A DNA stretch of 64,000 nucleotides from Stenotrophomonas sp. ESTM1D_MKCIP4_1 (GCF_003086895.1 NZ_CP026004.1:2020731-2084730), one strand, 5' to 3'. Shown: positions 30,718-40,988, counted from the stretch's first letter. Numbers and translations: made by a program. The notes: generated from the sequence alone by a model not told the origin.

Positions 30718-30746
30718 TTCGGTATGTATAATTCGTGCATACCGAA
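30718..30746. promoter_or_regulatory. VapB operator with embedded TATAAT -10 box
   Basis: TTCGGTATG (30718-30726) and CATACCGAA (30738-30746) form a perfect 9-bp inverted repeat with 11-nt spacer. The spacer begins with a consensus -10 TATAAT (30727-30732). Binding by the antitoxin would cover the promoter. Confidence 0.85.
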
Positions 30747-30758
30747 GAGGGCCTACCC

Positions 30759-30983
30759 ATGGAAGCCACTGTTGCAGAGCGCGGACAGATCACCCTGCCC
30801 AAGGCAGTACGTGATGCGCTGGGCCTGACCAAGGGCACCCAGCTGAAGGTCGAGCTGGACGGCAGCCGTATCATTCTGCGCAAGAGTGTTGACGATGCCA
30901 TTTCACGGGCGCGCGGCAAGTTCGCGCTCGATGGCTTCGATTCGGCCGAGGCGGCCGTACGCGCTGTGCGCGACGAGGACTGA
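30759..30983 (+). CDS. vapB: AbrB/MazE-fold antitoxin (VapB-like)
   Basis: 74 aa. N-terminal swapped-hairpin AbrB fold 'ATVAERGQITLPKAVRDALGLTKGTQLKVELDGSRIIL', with an acidic C-terminal tail for toxin binding. The ATG at 30759 fits the family. It precedes a PIN-domain gene by a few nucleotides and follows an operator containing the -10 box, as expected for autoregulation. Confidence 0.9.
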   Translation: MEATVAERGQITLPKAVRDALGLTKGTQLKVELDGSRIILRKSVDDAISRARGKFALDGFDSAEAAVRAVRDED

Positions 30984-30989
30984 GCCGTG

Positions 30990-31388
30990 ATGATCGCCGT
31001 CGATTCCCCGGTGCTGGTCGAACTGCTGAGCAACGGCCCGCAGGCCGATGCGGTGGAGGCCTGCCTGCGGCAGAGCCTGGTCGGCGGCCGCGTGGTGGTC
31101 TGCGGGGCGACGCTGGCTGAAGTCTGCGCCTCGCTGCGCGGCGGCGCCGAGGTGCTTGAAGCACTGGAGGAAATGGGCGTGCACTTCAATGCGCTGGAAG
31201 CCAAGTCGGCCCTGCGCGCGGGCGAGATGCACCGCCGCCACCGCCAGCGCAGTGGCGGCCGCCGCAGCCTGGACGATTTCATGGTCGGCGCCCACGCACT
31301 GCTGCAGTGCGATGGCCTGATCACCTGGAACGACACGTTTTACCGCGACTACTTCAAGGGCCTGAAGCTGATCGTGCCGCAAGCCTGA
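30990..31388 (+). CDS. vapC: PIN-domain toxin (VapC-like ribonuclease)
   Basis: 132 aa. PIN-fold acidic residues are visible: Asp in the first strand (MIAVDSP), Glu in ATLAEV, Asp in [13 protein letters not shown] and Asp in [11 protein letters not shown]. VapC proteins cleave RNA, often tRNA. A GTG at 30987 directly before the ATG could also start. The vapBC pair lies between the porin and acnB. Confidence 0.9.
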   Translation: MIAVDSPVLVELLSNGPQADAVEACLRQSLVGGRVVVCGATLAEVCASLRGGAEVLEALEEMGVHFNALEAKSALRAGEMHRRHRQRSGGRRSLDDFMVGAHALLQCDGLITWNDTFYRDYFKGLKLIVPQA

Positions 31389-31431
31389 GCCCATCTTGTT
31401 TTTTCAACCTACGCATTACCCGGGAGTTGTC

Positions 31432-34023
31432 ATGTTGGAAGCCTACCGCCACCACGTCGCCGAGCGCGCTGCGCTTGGCATCCCGCCGCTGCCGCTGAGC
31501 GCGCAGCAGACGGCCGATGTCATCGAACTGCTGAAGAACCCGCCGCAGGGCGAGGCCGAGTTCCTGCTCGACCTGCTGACCCACCGCGTGCCGGCCGGCG
31601 TCGACGATGCTGCCAAAGTCAAAGCCTCGTACCTGGCGGCGATCGCCCTGGGCAGCGAGCAGAACCCGCTGATCAGCCGTGAGCGCGCCACCGAACTGCT
31701 GGGCACCATGCTCGGCGGTTACAACGTCGCCCCGCTGGTGCAGCTGCTGGACGATGCCAGCATCGGCACCATCGCCGCTGACGGCCTGAAGAAGACGCTG
31801 CTGGTCTTCGACGCCTTCCACGACGTGCAGGAAAAGGCCAAGGCCGGCAATGCCAATGCGCAGGCCGTGCTGCAGAGCTGGGCCGATGCCGAGTGGTTCA
31901 CCAGCAACCCGGAAGTGCCGCAGAGCCTGACCGTCACCGTGTTCAAGGTGCCGGGCGAAACCAACACCGACGACCTGTCGCCGGCCCCGGATGCGACCAC
32001 CCGCCCGGACATTCCGATGCACGCCCTGGCGATGCTGAAGAACAAGCGCGACGACGCAGCATTCACCCCGGAAGAAGACGGCAAACGCGGTCCGATCCAG
32101 CAGATCCTCTCGCTGAAGGACAAGGGTCACCTGGTCGCCTACGTGGGCGACGTGGTCGGCACCGGTTCGTCGCGCAAGTCGGCCACCAACAGCGTGCTGT
32201 GGTGGACCGGCGATGACATTCCGTTCATCCCGAACAAGCGCGCCGGTGGCGTCTGCCTGGGCGGCAAGATTGCGCCGATCTTCTACAACACCATGGAAGA
32301 TGCCGGCGCGCTGCCGATCGAGCTGGACGTTTCGCAGATGGAGCACGGCGACGTGATCGAGCTGCGTCCGTACGACGGCAAGGCACTGAAGAACGGCGAA
32401 GTGATCGCCGAGTTTGAAGTGAAGAGCGAAGTGCTGTTCGACGAAGTGCGCGCCGGTGGCCGCATTCCGCTGATCATCGGCCGTGGCCTGACCGGCAAGG
32501 CGCGTGAAGCGCTGGGCCTGGCCCCGACCGATCTGTTCCGCCTGCCGGTGCAGCCGGCCGACAACGGCAAGGGCTTCTCGCTGGCGCAGAAGATGGTCGG
32601 CCGCGCCTGTGGCCTGCCGGAAGGCCAGGGCATGCGCCCGGGCACCTACTGCGAACCGAAGATGACCTCGGTGGGCTCGCAGGACACCACCGGCCCGATG
32701 ACCCGCGACGAGCTGAAGGACCTGGCCTGCCTGGGCTTCTCGGCCGACCTGGTGATGCAGTCGTTCTGCCACACCGCCGCGTACCCGAAGCCGGTGGACG
32801 TGAAGACCCACCACACCCTGCCGGAGTTCATCTCCACCCGTGGCGGCGTCTCGCTGCGTCCGGGCGATGGCGTGATCCACAGCTGGCTCAACCGCATGCT
32901 GCTGCCGGACACCGTCGGTACCGGTGGTGACTCGCACACCCGTTTCCCGGTGGGCATTTCGTTCCCGGCCGGTTCGGGTCTGGTCGCCTTCGCCGCTGCC
33001 ACCGGCGTCATGCCGCTGGACATGCCCGAATCGGTGCTGGTGCGCTTCAAGGGCCAGATGCAGCCGGGCGTGACCCTGCGTGACCTGGTCAACGCGATTC
33101 CGCTGTACGCCATCAAGTCGGGCCTGCTGACCGTGGCCAAGGCCGGCAAGAAGAACATCTTCTCCGGTCGCATCCTGGAAATCGAAGGCCTGCCGGAGCT
33201 GAAGGTCGAACAGGCGTTCGAGCTGTCCGACGCCTCGGCCGAGCGTTCGGCGGCCGGTTGTTCGGTGCGCCTGAACAAGGAACCGATCATCGAGTACCTG
33301 ACCAGCAACATCACCCTGCTGAAGTGGATGATTGCCGAGGGTTACCAGGATCCGCGTTCGCTGCAGCGCCGTATCGAGAAGATGGAAGCGTGGCTGGCCA
33401 ACCCGGAGCTGCTGGAGCCGGATGCCGACGCCGAATACGCCGCCGTCATCGACATCGACCTGGCCGACATCCACGAGCCGATCGTGGCCTGCCCGAACGA
33501 CCCGGACGACGTGAAGACGCTGTCTGAAGTGGCCGGCGCCAAGATCGACGAAGTGTTCATCGGTTCGTGCATGACCAACATCGGTCACTTCCGCGCGGCT
33601 GCGAAGCTGCTGGAAGGCAAGCGCGATCTGCCGACCCGCCTGTGGGTGGCCCCGCCGACCAAGATGGACGCCTCGGAGCTGACCAAGGAAGGCGTGTACG
33701 GCACGTTCGGTGCAACCGGCGCGCGCATGGAAATGCCGGGCTGCTCGCTGTGCATGGGCAACCAGGCGCAGATCCGCGAAGGTTCCACCGCGATGTCGAC
33801 CTCGACCCGCAACTTCCCCAACCGTCTGGGCCGCAACACCAACGTGTACCTGGGTTCGGCCGAACTGGCCGCGATCTGCTCGCGTCTGGGCCGCATCCCG
33901 ACCAAGGAGGAGTACATGGCCGATGTGGGCGTGATCGCCAAGAGCGGTGCGGAAATCTACCGCTACATGAACTTCGATCAGATCGAGGAATACCAGGACG
34001 TGGCCAAGACGGTCGCTGCCTGA
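31432..34023 (+). CDS. acnB: Aconitate hydratase B
   Basis: 863 aa, the usual AcnB length. The N-terminal HEAT-like and swivel domains precede the catalytic domains, the reverse of AcnA. Cluster ligands are in [15 protein letters not shown] (about residue 710) and [12 protein letters not shown] (about 770-773). '[31 protein letters not shown]' forms the active-site region. It is the main TCA-cycle aconitase in many proteobacteria. A GGGAG site precedes the ATG at 31432 and a strong terminator follows. Confidence 0.97.
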   Translation: MLEAYRHHVAERAALGIPPLPLSAQQTADVIELLKNPPQGEAEFLLDLLTHRVPAGVDDAAKVKASYLAAIALGSEQNPLISRERATELLGTMLGGYNVAPLVQLLDDASIGTIAADGLKKTLLVFDAFHDVQEKAKAGNANAQAVLQSWADAEWFTSNPEVPQSLTVTVFKVPGETNTDDLSPAPDATTRPDIPMHALAMLKNKRDDAAFTPEEDGKRGPIQQILSLKDKGHLVAYVGDVVGTGSSRKSATNSVLWWTGDDIPFIPNKRAGGVCLGGKIAPIFYNTMEDAGALPIELDVSQMEHGDVIELRPYDGKALKNGEVIAEFEVKSEVLFDEVRAGGRIPLIIGRGLTGKAREALGLAPTDLFRLPVQPADNGKGFSLAQKMVGRACGLPEGQGMRPGTYCEPKMTSVGSQDTTGPMTRDELKDLACLGFSADLVMQSFCHTAAYPKPVDVKTHHTLPEFISTRGGVSLRPGDGVIHSWLNRMLLPDTVGTGGDSHTRFPVGISFPAGSGLVAFAAATGVMPLDMPESVLVRFKGQMQPGVTLRDLVNAIPLYAIKSGLLTVAKAGKKNIFSGRILEIEGLPELKVEQAFELSDASAERSAAGCSVRLNKEPIIEYLTSNITLLKWMIAEGYQDPRSLQRRIEKMEAWLANPELLEPDADAEYAAVIDIDLADIHEPIVACPNDPDDVKTLSEVAGAKIDEVFIGSCMTNIGHFRAAAKLLEGKRDLPTRLWVAPPTKMDASELTKEGVYGTFGATGARMEMPGCSLCMGNQAQIREGSTAMSTSTRNFPNRLGRNTNVYLGSAELAAICSRLGRIPTKEEYMADVGVIAKSGAEIYRYMNFDQIEEYQDVAKTVAA

Positions 34024-34054
34024 TCCTGCGGGTCGGTTGATGCGGTAAACGAAG

Positions 34055-34082
34055 AACCCCCGGTGCGAGCCGGGGGTTTTTT
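34055..34082 (+). terminator. Rho-independent terminator of acnB
   Basis: AACCCCCGG/CCGGGGGTT stem with a six-base loop and a T-run of six, 31 nt after the acnB stop. Confidence 0.93.
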
Positions 34083-34096
34083 GTGGTCGTTCAATT

Positions 34097-34137
34097 GGGG
34101 TCAGAGCCGTTTTCCTGCGGAAAACGGGTCTGACCCC
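34097..34137. repeat. GGGTCAGAGCC hairpin, copy 3
   Basis: Outer GGGGTCAGA…TCTGACCCC and inner CCGTTTTCC/GGAAAACGG stem. It lies between the convergent stops of acnB and the LysR gene, ending 7 nt from the latter. Confidence 0.85.
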
Positions 34138-34144
34138 GGCGGCC

Positions 34145-35392
34145 TCAGCGGTAGCGGAACGGCCAGGCGTCGGGGCCGTCGTTGCTGCGCTCGGCGCAGA
34201 CGTCGCGGAAGGTCTGCAGGAAGGCCTGCTGCGGCCGCGTGGGGTGCCAGTCGGCGCGGGTGGTCAGGCCGATGCGGCGACGCAGGGCGTGGCCGGCCAG
34301 GCCCAGATCGGCCAGCAGGCCCGCCTGGCGCTCGATCAGGAACTGATCGCGTGACATCAACGTGAGCCAGTCATCTTCCAGCAGCAGGCCGCGGGTGATC
34401 ACCAGCGAGCCACATTCGATCCGCAGCACTGGGGGCTCGTGACCGTTGTCGCGGAACATCTTTTCCCAGCGTGCGCGCACCGGTGCACCGGTGGCGGGGA
34501 TGACCCAAGGGTAATCCAGCAGTTGCTCGAAGCGCCACGGCTGCTGCGCGGCCAAGGGATGATCTGCGCGACCGACGATGACCGGGTCATCGTCGAACAG
34601 GCCTTCCTGCACGACGTCGGGTACGGCACTGAGGTCGCGCATCGCGCCAACCAGCAGATCCAGGCTGCCTTCGCGCAGGTTGGACAGCAGTTCCGAGAAG
34701 GGTCCTTCAACCACATTCACCGTGGCTGCGGGCCACGCCCGCGCGAAGCGTGCCAGCGCCTGCGGCAGCAGCAGGGCACGCGCCAGCGGCATCACCCCGA
34801 TGGCCAGGCGGCCGCCGTGCTGGTCGCGGGTCGCGGCCAGTTCATCCAGCCCGGTTGCAAGCTCGGACAGGGCCAGCCGCACCCAGCGCAGCAGGCGGGT
34901 GGCAGCCGGGGTAGCCAGCAGCGCCTTGCCCCGGCGCTGCAGCAGGGGCACTTCAATCACCGCTTCCAGATCGCGCACCGCGCGGTGCATGGCCGGCTGT
35001 GAGATTCCCGCGCGCGCTGCCGCCAGGGTGAAGCTGCCGGCGCTGTCCACGGCGTTCAGGGCGCGCAGCTGGCTCAGGGTCAGCCTCCGTTCGATGCTCG
35101 CCAGTGCGGGCAGGCGTGCGGCACGCCGGGCGGCGCGTACGCCGCGCGCCAGATAGGCCAGAGCGCGCTCGATCCGCGGCGCCAGCAGAACCGTGGCTTC
35201 GGTGGCGACCATGCCGCCGGGTTGGCGATCAAACAGCGGCGCATCCAGTTGCCGTTCCAGCCGTGCGATCGCCTGGGTAAGAGCGGGCTGGGACAGATTG
35301 ATGTGCGGTGCCGCGGCACTGACGCCCCCGTGGGCGTGCACGGCCACCAGCGCGTGCAGGTGTTTCAGGTTCAGGTCGGGAAGCACATCCAT
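34145..35392 (-). CDS. LysR-family regulator with two tandem wHTH domains
   Basis: 415 aa, about 110 longer than usual. Two complete LTTR winged helices are visible: residues about 8-66 ('LKHLHALVAVHAHGGVSAAAPHINLSQ' and 'PALTQAIARLERQLDAPLF') and about 103-165 ('LTLSQLRALNAVDSAGSFTLAAARAGISQ' and 'PAMHRAVRDLEAVIEVPLL'). A normal effector domain follows (about 190-405). The ATG at 35392 is chosen because homology begins there. It is divergent from the galC-galD-dctA-porin-ligJ-ligI operon across a 100-bp spacer and is its likely regulator. Confidence 0.88.
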   Translation of the reverse strand: MDVLPDLNLKHLHALVAVHAHGGVSAAAPHINLSQPALTQAIARLERQLDAPLFDRQPGGMVATEATVLLAPRIERALAYLARGVRAARRAARLPALASIERRLTLSQLRALNAVDSAGSFTLAAARAGISQPAMHRAVRDLEAVIEVPLLQRRGKALLATPAATRLLRWVRLALSELATGLDELAATRDQHGGRLAIGVMPLARALLLPQALARFARAWPAATVNVVEGPFSELLSNLREGSLDLLVGAMRDLSAVPDVVQEGLFDDDPVIVGRADHPLAAQQPWRFEQLLDYPWVIPATGAPVRARWEKMFRDNGHEPPVLRIECGSLVITRGLLLEDDWLTLMSRDQFLIERQAGLLADLGLAGHALRRRIGLTTRADWHPTRPQQAFLQTFRDVCAERSNDGPDAWPFRYR

Positions 35393-35492
35393 GCCACAAC
35401 TATAACCAGATTGAATGGCACGCACGAAAAACGATCTTGAGGGGAGGTAGGGCGCGGAACAGACTGCGCCATCACCAACGAAGGATGGATGG

Positions 35493-36164
35493 ATGTCCCG
35501 CGTCATCACCCGCATCGAGCGCGCCGAACCGGCGCTGATCCAGTCACTGGCCGAGGCCGGCGTGGCCACCGTGCACGAGGCGCAGGGCCGCAGCGGTCTG
35601 CTGCATCCGCGCCTGCGCCCGATCTACAGCGGTGCACGCGTTGCCGGCAGCGCGGTCACTGTGTCGGTGCCGCCGGGCGACAACTGGATGATGCACGTGG
35701 CCATCGAGCAGCTCGGCGAGGGCGACATCCTGGTGGTGGCACCGACCAGCGACTGCACCGATGGTTACTTCGGCGATCTGCTGGCGACCTCGGCGCAGGC
35801 CCGCGGTTGCCGCGGCCTGGTCATCGATGCGGGTGTGCGTGATGTGCGCGAACTGACCGCGATGGGGTTCCCGGTGTGGAGCCGTGCCGTGCACGCGCAG
35901 GGCACGGTGAAGGAGACCCTCGGTTCGGTGAACGTGCCGCTGGTCTGTGGCGGTGCTCTGGTCAACGCGGGCGACGTGGTGATTGCCGACGATGACGGCG
36001 TCTGCATCGTTCCGCGTGCCGACGCGGCGCGGGTGGCCGCCGAAGCCCAGGCGCGCGAAGCACGCGAGGCTGACAAGCGCGAGCGCCTGGCGCGTGGCGA
36101 GCTTGGCCTGGACATCTACGCGATGCGCGAGCGCCTGGCTGCCAAGGGCCTGCGCTATGAATAA
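35493..36164 (+). CDS. ligK: 4-Carboxy-4-hydroxy-2-oxoadipate / HMG aldolase (LigK/GalC)
   Basis: 223 aa, RraA-like fold class II aldolase. It cleaves 4-carboxy-4-hydroxy-2-oxoadipate to pyruvate and oxaloacetate using a divalent metal. The family motif, an Asp in '[18 protein letters not shown]' followed about 20 residues later by Arg-Asp in [11 protein letters not shown], is present, as is '[20 protein letters not shown]' with flanking 'IVPR'. The context with galD, ligJ and ligI makes the aldolase assignment more likely than a plain RraA regulator. Its stop overlaps the galD start by 8 nt. Confidence 0.9.
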   Translation: MSRVITRIERAEPALIQSLAEAGVATVHEAQGRSGLLHPRLRPIYSGARVAGSAVTVSVPPGDNWMMHVAIEQLGEGDILVVAPTSDCTDGYFGDLLATSAQARGCRGLVIDAGVRDVRELTAMGFPVWSRAVHAQGTVKETLGSVNVPLVCGGALVNAGDVVIADDDGVCIVPRADAARVAAEAQAREAREADKRERLARGELGLDIYAMRERLAAKGLRYE

Positions 36165-37212
36165 GGGCGTGCGTGCGATGTGGATGCGCGGCGGCACGTC
36201 CAAGGGCGGGTTCTTCCTCGCCCAGGACCTGCCCGCAGACGCGGCCGCGCGCGACGCGTTCCTGCTGCGCGCCTATGGTTCGCCTGACATGCGCCAGATC
36301 GACGGGATGGGCGGTGGCGACCCGCTGACCTCCAAGGTCGCGGTCGTTTCGCCTTCGCAGCGCGAGGATGCGGATGTCGACTACCTGTTCCTGCAGGTTT
36401 TCGTGGACCAGGCGCTGGTAAGCGACGCACAGAACTGCGGCAACATGCTGGCCGGTGTGGGCCCGTTCGCCATCGAGCGCGGCCTGGTGCCGGCGCGCGA
36501 CGGTGTCACCCCGGTGCGGATCTTCATGGCCAACACCGGCACCCTGGCCACCGCCAGCGTGCAGACGCCGGGTGGCGAGGTGAACTATGCCGGTGAGGCG
36601 CGCATCGATGGCGTGCCGGGCAGTGCCGCGCCGGTGCCGCTGGCGTTCGAGGACACCGCCGGTTCCAGTTGCGGTGCGCTGTTGCCGACCGGCAACGCGG
36701 TCGACCTGATTGACGGTGTGGCGATGACCTTGATCGACAATGGCATGCCCTGCGTGGTGCTGCGGGCGTCGGATCTGGGCATCACCGGGCATGAGGACCG
36801 CGTCACGCTGGATGCCGACGAGGCACTGAAGGCGCGCCTGGAGGCGATCCGCCTGCAGGCGGGGCCGAAGATGAACCTGGGCGACGTGGCGGAGAAATCG
36901 GTGCCCAAGATGATGCTGGTGGCCGCGCCGGCCGATGGCGGCGCGATCTGCGTGCGCTCGTTCATCCCGCATCGCTGCCACGCCTCCATCGGCGTGCTGG
37001 GGGCGGTGACGGTGGCCACGGCGTGCCTGCTGCCGGATTCACCGGCCCATGCACTGGCCCGCCTGCCGGGTGGGGATACACAGACGCTGGCGGTAGAGCA
37101 CCCCAGCGGGGCCACCACCTGCGTGATTGAACTGGATGAGGACGGCCAGGTGGCCCGCGCGGCCATGCTGCGCACCGCACGGAAGCTGTTCGACGGCGAA
37201 CTGTTCGACTGA
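36157..37212 (+). CDS. galD: 4-Oxalomesaconate tautomerase (GalD)
   Basis: 351 aa, PrpF/GalD family, overlapping the aldolase gene (ATGAATAA). Marks: [20 protein letters not shown] at the N-terminus, the Cys in [29 protein letters not shown], and the C-terminal 'VEHPSGATT'. GalD converts the keto and enol forms of 4-oxalomesaconate in gallate and protocatechuate degradation. The operon partners ligK, ligJ and ligI support this role better than for the paralogue at 25293. Confidence 0.88.
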   Translation: MNKGVRAMWMRGGTSKGGFFLAQDLPADAAARDAFLLRAYGSPDMRQIDGMGGGDPLTSKVAVVSPSQREDADVDYLFLQVFVDQALVSDAQNCGNMLAGVGPFAIERGLVPARDGVTPVRIFMANTGTLATASVQTPGGEVNYAGEARIDGVPGSAAPVPLAFEDTAGSSCGALLPTGNAVDLIDGVAMTLIDNGMPCVVLRASDLGITGHEDRVTLDADEALKARLEAIRLQAGPKMNLGDVAEKSVPKMMLVAAPADGGAICVRSFIPHRCHASIGVLGAVTVATACLLPDSPAHALARLPGGDTQTLAVEHPSGATTCVIELDEDGQVARAAMLRTARKLFDGELFD

Positions 37213-37255
37213 ACAGGCAGCGCCTTTCTATTCTCTGCGACCTGGGAGGGTTGTT

Positions 37256-38569
37256 ATGACCGTGGTAGGGAAGCGGCCGGGCCGCTTTGGAATCTTTGGC
37301 CAGTTGTGGTTCCAGGTGTTGGCCGGCACCGTGATCGGCGTCCTGCTGGGTTGGCTGCAGCCGGACCTGGGTTCGGCGATGAAGCCGCTTGGCGATGGCT
37401 TCATCAAGCTGATCCGGATGATGATCGGGCCGATCATCTTCGTCACCGTGGTGCACGGCATCGCCGGCATGCGTGACATGCGCAGCGTGGGCCGCCTGGC
37501 ACTGAAGTCGCTGATCTACTTCGAGGTGATCACCATCCTTGCCCTGATCGTCGGGCTGGTGGCGGTGGATCTGTGGAAGCCCGGTGCGGGCATGAACATC
37601 GATGCGGCCACCATCGACATGGCCAGCATCCAGGGTTACGTGCACACTGCCCATGACCAGTCGATCGTGGCCTACATCATGGCCATCATCCCCAATACGC
37701 TGGTCAGTGCCTTCACCGAGGCCCATGTGCTGCAGGTGCTTTTCGTCGCGGTGCTGTTCGGTGTGGCCCTGGCCGCCATCGGCGAGCGCGGCAAGCCGGT
37801 GATGAGCGTGATCGAGAGTGTCTCCGGTGCGCTGTTCAAGATCATCGGTTACATCATGTACGTGGCGCCGATAGGCGCGTTCGGTGCCATCGCCTTCACC
37901 GTGGGTCAGTTCGGTGCTGCCTCGCTGCTGTCGCTGGGCGAGCTGATCATCGAGTTCTTCGTGGTCTGTGGGCTGTTCACCGTGCTGGTGCTGGGCACGG
38001 TGTGCTGGTGGACCGGTGCCAGCCTGTGGCGCCTGCTGGGCTATCTGCGCGATGAGATCGTCATCGTGGCGGCGACCACCTCGACCGAGACCGTGCTGCC
38101 GCGTCTGATCGAGAAGATGAAGAAGCTGGGCTGCGAGGAAGGCGTGGTCGGCTTCGTGATTCCCGCCGGCTACTCGTTCAACCTCGATGGCACCTGCCTG
38201 TACCTGACCACGGTAGCGATTTTCCTGGCGCAGGCCACCAATACCGAGCTGACCGTGTGGCACCAGCTGGGCCTGATTGCGGTGCTGCTGCTGACCTCCA
38301 AAGGTGCTGCGGGCGTTGCGGGTGCGGCGTTCGTGGTGCTCGCCGCCACGCTGGGCACCACCGGGACCATCCCGGTCGCCAGCATCGCGTTGATCCTGGG
38401 CATCCACCGCATCCTGGCCGAAGGCCTGACCTTCGTGAACCTGATCGGCAATGCGATTGCCGTACTGGTGATTGCCAAGTGGGAAGGCAAGCTGGACGAA
38501 AAGACCATGGCCGAACAGATCGGCACCCGCCGGACCCGGCAGCGCCTGCTTGGCGCGCAGCCTGCCTGA
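37256..38569 (+). CDS. DctA-type dicarboxylate:cation symporter
   Basis: 437 aa, DAACS family. About eight hydrophobic helices plus re-entrant loops carry the signatures 'IRMMIGPIIFVTVVHGIAGM', 'ATTSTETVLPRL', 'PAGYSFNLDGTCLYLTTVAI' and 'LTSKGAAGVAGAAFVVLAATL'. DctA proteins import succinate, fumarate, malate and related acids with protons or sodium. Position between galD and a porin suggests import of an oxo- or tricarboxylate pathway intermediate here (inference). GGGAGG precedes the ATG. Confidence 0.9.
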   Translation: MTVVGKRPGRFGIFGQLWFQVLAGTVIGVLLGWLQPDLGSAMKPLGDGFIKLIRMMIGPIIFVTVVHGIAGMRDMRSVGRLALKSLIYFEVITILALIVGLVAVDLWKPGAGMNIDAATIDMASIQGYVHTAHDQSIVAYIMAIIPNTLVSAFTEAHVLQVLFVAVLFGVALAAIGERGKPVMSVIESVSGALFKIIGYIMYVAPIGAFGAIAFTVGQFGAASLLSLGELIIEFFVVCGLFTVLVLGTVCWWTGASLWRLLGYLRDEIVIVAATTSTETVLPRLIEKMKKLGCEEGVVGFVIPAGYSFNLDGTCLYLTTVAIFLAQATNTELTVWHQLGLIAVLLLTSKGAAGVAGAAFVVLAATLGTTGTIPVASIALILGIHRILAEGLTFVNLIGNAIAVLVIAKWEGKLDEKTMAEQIGTRRTRQRLLGAQPA

Positions 38570-38657
38570 GGGCATGGCCTGACGACTGACGGCCACCGCG
38601 CGTGGCCTCCATTGAACGCATCGACCTGGCGCCTGCGGCGCCGGGAAGGGAGAGAAC

Positions 38658-39941
38658 ATGTCGCAGTTCCTGCGCACCCCGCTGTACCTGCTGCTGGCCA
38701 GCGCGCTGGCAGCGCCCGTTTTCGCCGCTGAACACAGCGTGCCCGAAGGCATTGACCTGACCCTGGATCTGGTCGGCAATGTGGCCCACAACCCGGTTGG
38801 TGGTGTCGAACAGGGCACCGAAGGCTCGTACTGGGTGATGGCCCAGTCGAAGTTCGACCTGGATAAACTGTTCGGCGTGCACGGCACCGAGGTGGATGCA
38901 CAGTGGGCCTGGTTTGCCGGGCGCAACCTGGCGCGCGAGAAGATCGGCAATTCGATCAGTGCGCAGCAGACCTGGCGGCCCGTGGCCGGCGGCCGCCTGA
39001 CCCGGCTGACCATCCGCCACCGCTTCGACAACGGCCTGAGCATCACCGCTGGCCGCGCGCCAGTGAACAGCTACTTCAACAACTCGCCGCTCAACTGCGT
39101 GTTCATGAGCAATGCGATGTGCCTGACGTCCTATGGTGCGATCACCGATCTGGGCATCACTGCTTACCCGAACTCGTCCTGGGCCGGCATTGTGCGCTAC
39201 GACGTGGATGACCGCTGGTACGCACAGGCTGGTGTGTTCGATTACAACAATGAACTGAACAAGGCCGGCAAGAACGGCGTGGATTTCTCGTTGGGCGAGG
39301 GCACCGGCACCATCAGCGCCTACGAAGTCGGCTACCAGACCAGCTTCGCCAACGATCGCCTGCCGCGTGCATACCGCGTGGGCATGTATCGCAACAGCGA
39401 CGGTGGCAGGAGCCCGTACTTTGATGCCAATGGCAACTCGGCAGCGCTGACCGGCAAGCCGACCGCTGCGCAGGACGGCGCGCGCATGGGCTGGTACGCC
39501 ATGGGCGACCAGACCGTCTGGCGTGGCGCGGGCAAGCGCAATCTGGCTGTGTTCGGGCGTGTGTACGTCAATACCGGCAACGAGGCCCCGGTCGATCATT
39601 TCGTGTCGGCCGGCTTCGTCAAGACCGGCACATTTGCTGGCCGCGACCAGGACACCTTGGCCCTGTTTGTTTCCAATACGCATTTCAGCGACGAACAGAT
39701 CGGCTTCCTGCGTGATCGCCGCAGCCGCTACGGCGGTACCGGTGCACCGCATGCCGACGAGATCATCACCGAGCTCAGCTACGGCTGGGCGGTGAAGAAG
39801 GGCATCCGCCTGATGCCGAACCTGCAGTACGTCATCAACCCTGACCCGATCTACGCGCCCACGCGCACCACCAACATCCCCGACGCGCTGATTGTCGGCC
39901 TGCGCGTGGATGTGCATTTCGCCCAGCTGTTCGGCTGGTGA
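38658..39941 (+). CDS. OprB-type outer-membrane porin
   Basis: 427 aa. Signal peptide (about 1-23, VFAAEH). The body has OprB/carbohydrate-porin features: an N-terminal 'LTLDLVGNVAHNPVGG' strand, 'GLSITAGRAPVNSYFNNSPLNCVFM' and a C-terminal strand 'PDALIVGLRVDVHFAQLFGW' preceded by 'LMPNLQYVINP'. OprB proteins pass sugars or small acids. Placement in the lig/gal operon suggests it admits the catabolic substrate. Confidence 0.82.
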   Translation: MSQFLRTPLYLLLASALAAPVFAAEHSVPEGIDLTLDLVGNVAHNPVGGVEQGTEGSYWVMAQSKFDLDKLFGVHGTEVDAQWAWFAGRNLAREKIGNSISAQQTWRPVAGGRLTRLTIRHRFDNGLSITAGRAPVNSYFNNSPLNCVFMSNAMCLTSYGAITDLGITAYPNSSWAGIVRYDVDDRWYAQAGVFDYNNELNKAGKNGVDFSLGEGTGTISAYEVGYQTSFANDRLPRAYRVGMYRNSDGGRSPYFDANGNSAALTGKPTAAQDGARMGWYAMGDQTVWRGAGKRNLAVFGRVYVNTGNEAPVDHFVSAGFVKTGTFAGRDQDTLALFVSNTHFSDEQIGFLRDRRSRYGGTGAPHADEIITELSYGWAVKKGIRLMPNLQYVINPDPIYAPTRTTNIPDALIVGLRVDVHFAQLFGW

Positions 39942-39965
39942 TCCATCGCCCCAGGAGATCCCCCC

Positions 39966-40988
39966 ATGATCATCGACTGCCACGGCCACTACACCACGGC
40001 CCCTGCGGGCCACGATGCCTTCCGCAAGGCGCAGGTGGCCCACTTTAACGACCGCTCGCTGCCGGCAGCGGTCTATCCCGCAATCAGCGACGACGAGCTG
40101 CGCGACAGCGTGGAAGCCAACCAGCTGCGCCTGCTGCGCGAGCGCGGCGCGGACATGACCATCTTCTCGCCGCGTGCCAGCACCATGGCGCACCACATCG
40201 GCGATGAGCAGGTCAGCGCCGAATGGACGCGCCACTGCAACGACCTGATCGCACGGGTGGTGCAGCTGTATCCGGAACAGTTCATCGGTGTCTGCCAGCT
40301 TCCGCAATCGCCGGGTGTCCCGATCGCGCATTCGGTGGCTGAACTGGAGCGCTGCGTGAACGAGCTTGGCTTCGTGGGCTGCAACCTCAACCCGGATCCC
40401 TCGGGTGGCCATTGGGACGGTCTGCCGCTGACCGATCGGTCCTGGTACCCGTTCTTCGAGAAGATGGTCGAACTGGACGTGCCGGCGATGGTGCATGTAT
40501 CCGGCAGCTGCAACGCAAACTTCCACGCCACTGGCGCACATTATCTGAACGCCGATACCACGGCCTTCATGCAGTTCCTGCAGGGCGATCTGTTCCGTGA
40601 TTTCCCGGAGCTGCGTTTCATCATCCCGCATGGCGGCGGCGCGGTGCCGTACCATTGGGGTCGCTTCCGGGGCCTGGCGGACATGCTGGGCAAGCCGCCG
40701 CTGGCCGAGCATGTGATGAAGAATGTCTACTTCGATACCTGTGTGTACCACCAGCCCGGTATCGATCTGCTGTTCGAGGTGATCGACATCGACAACATCC
40801 TGTTCGGTTCGGAAATGGTCGGCGCGGTGCGCGGCATCGATCCGCAGACGGGGCACTTCTTCGACGATACCCGCCGCTACGTCGATGCACTGGCGCTGTC
40901 CGAGGCGGACCGCTGCAAGGTCTTCGAGGGCAATGCACGCCGCGTGTACCCGCGGCTGGATGACCAGCTGAAGGCGAGGGGGCTGTAA
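39966..40988 (+). CDS. ligJ: 4-Oxalomesaconate hydratase (LigJ)
   Basis: 340 aa, amidohydrolase-superfamily hydratase. It adds water to 4-oxalomesaconate to give 4-carboxy-4-hydroxy-2-oxoadipate. The N-terminal metal motif is IIDCHGHYTTAP; later His residues occur in MVHVSGSCN and IIPHGGGAVPYHWGR, and the family end 'FGSEMVGAVRGIDPQTGHFFDDT' is present. Length and start match Sphingobium LigJ. It overlaps ligI by one base (TAATG). Confidence 0.92.
   Translation: MIIDCHGHYTTAPAGHDAFRKAQVAHFNDRSLPAAVYPAISDDELRDSVEANQLRLLRERGADMTIFSPRASTMAHHIGDEQVSAEWTRHCNDLIARVVQLYPEQFIGVCQLPQSPGVPIAHSVAELERCVNELGFVGCNLNPDPSGGHWDGLPLTDRSWYPFFEKMVELDVPAMVHVSGSCNANFHATGAHYLNADTTAFMQFLQGDLFRDFPELRFIIPHGGGAVPYHWGRFRGLADMLGKPPLAEHVMKNVYFDTCVYHQPGIDLLFEVIDIDNILFGSEMVGAVRGIDPQTGHFFDDTRRYVDALALSEADRCKVFEGNARRVYPRLDDQLKARGL

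Noticed and set aside
34055..34137. Insertion-sequence ends near acnB
   Set aside because: The palindromes are a terminator and a member of the GGGTCAGAGCC hairpin family; no transposase or target-site duplication is present.
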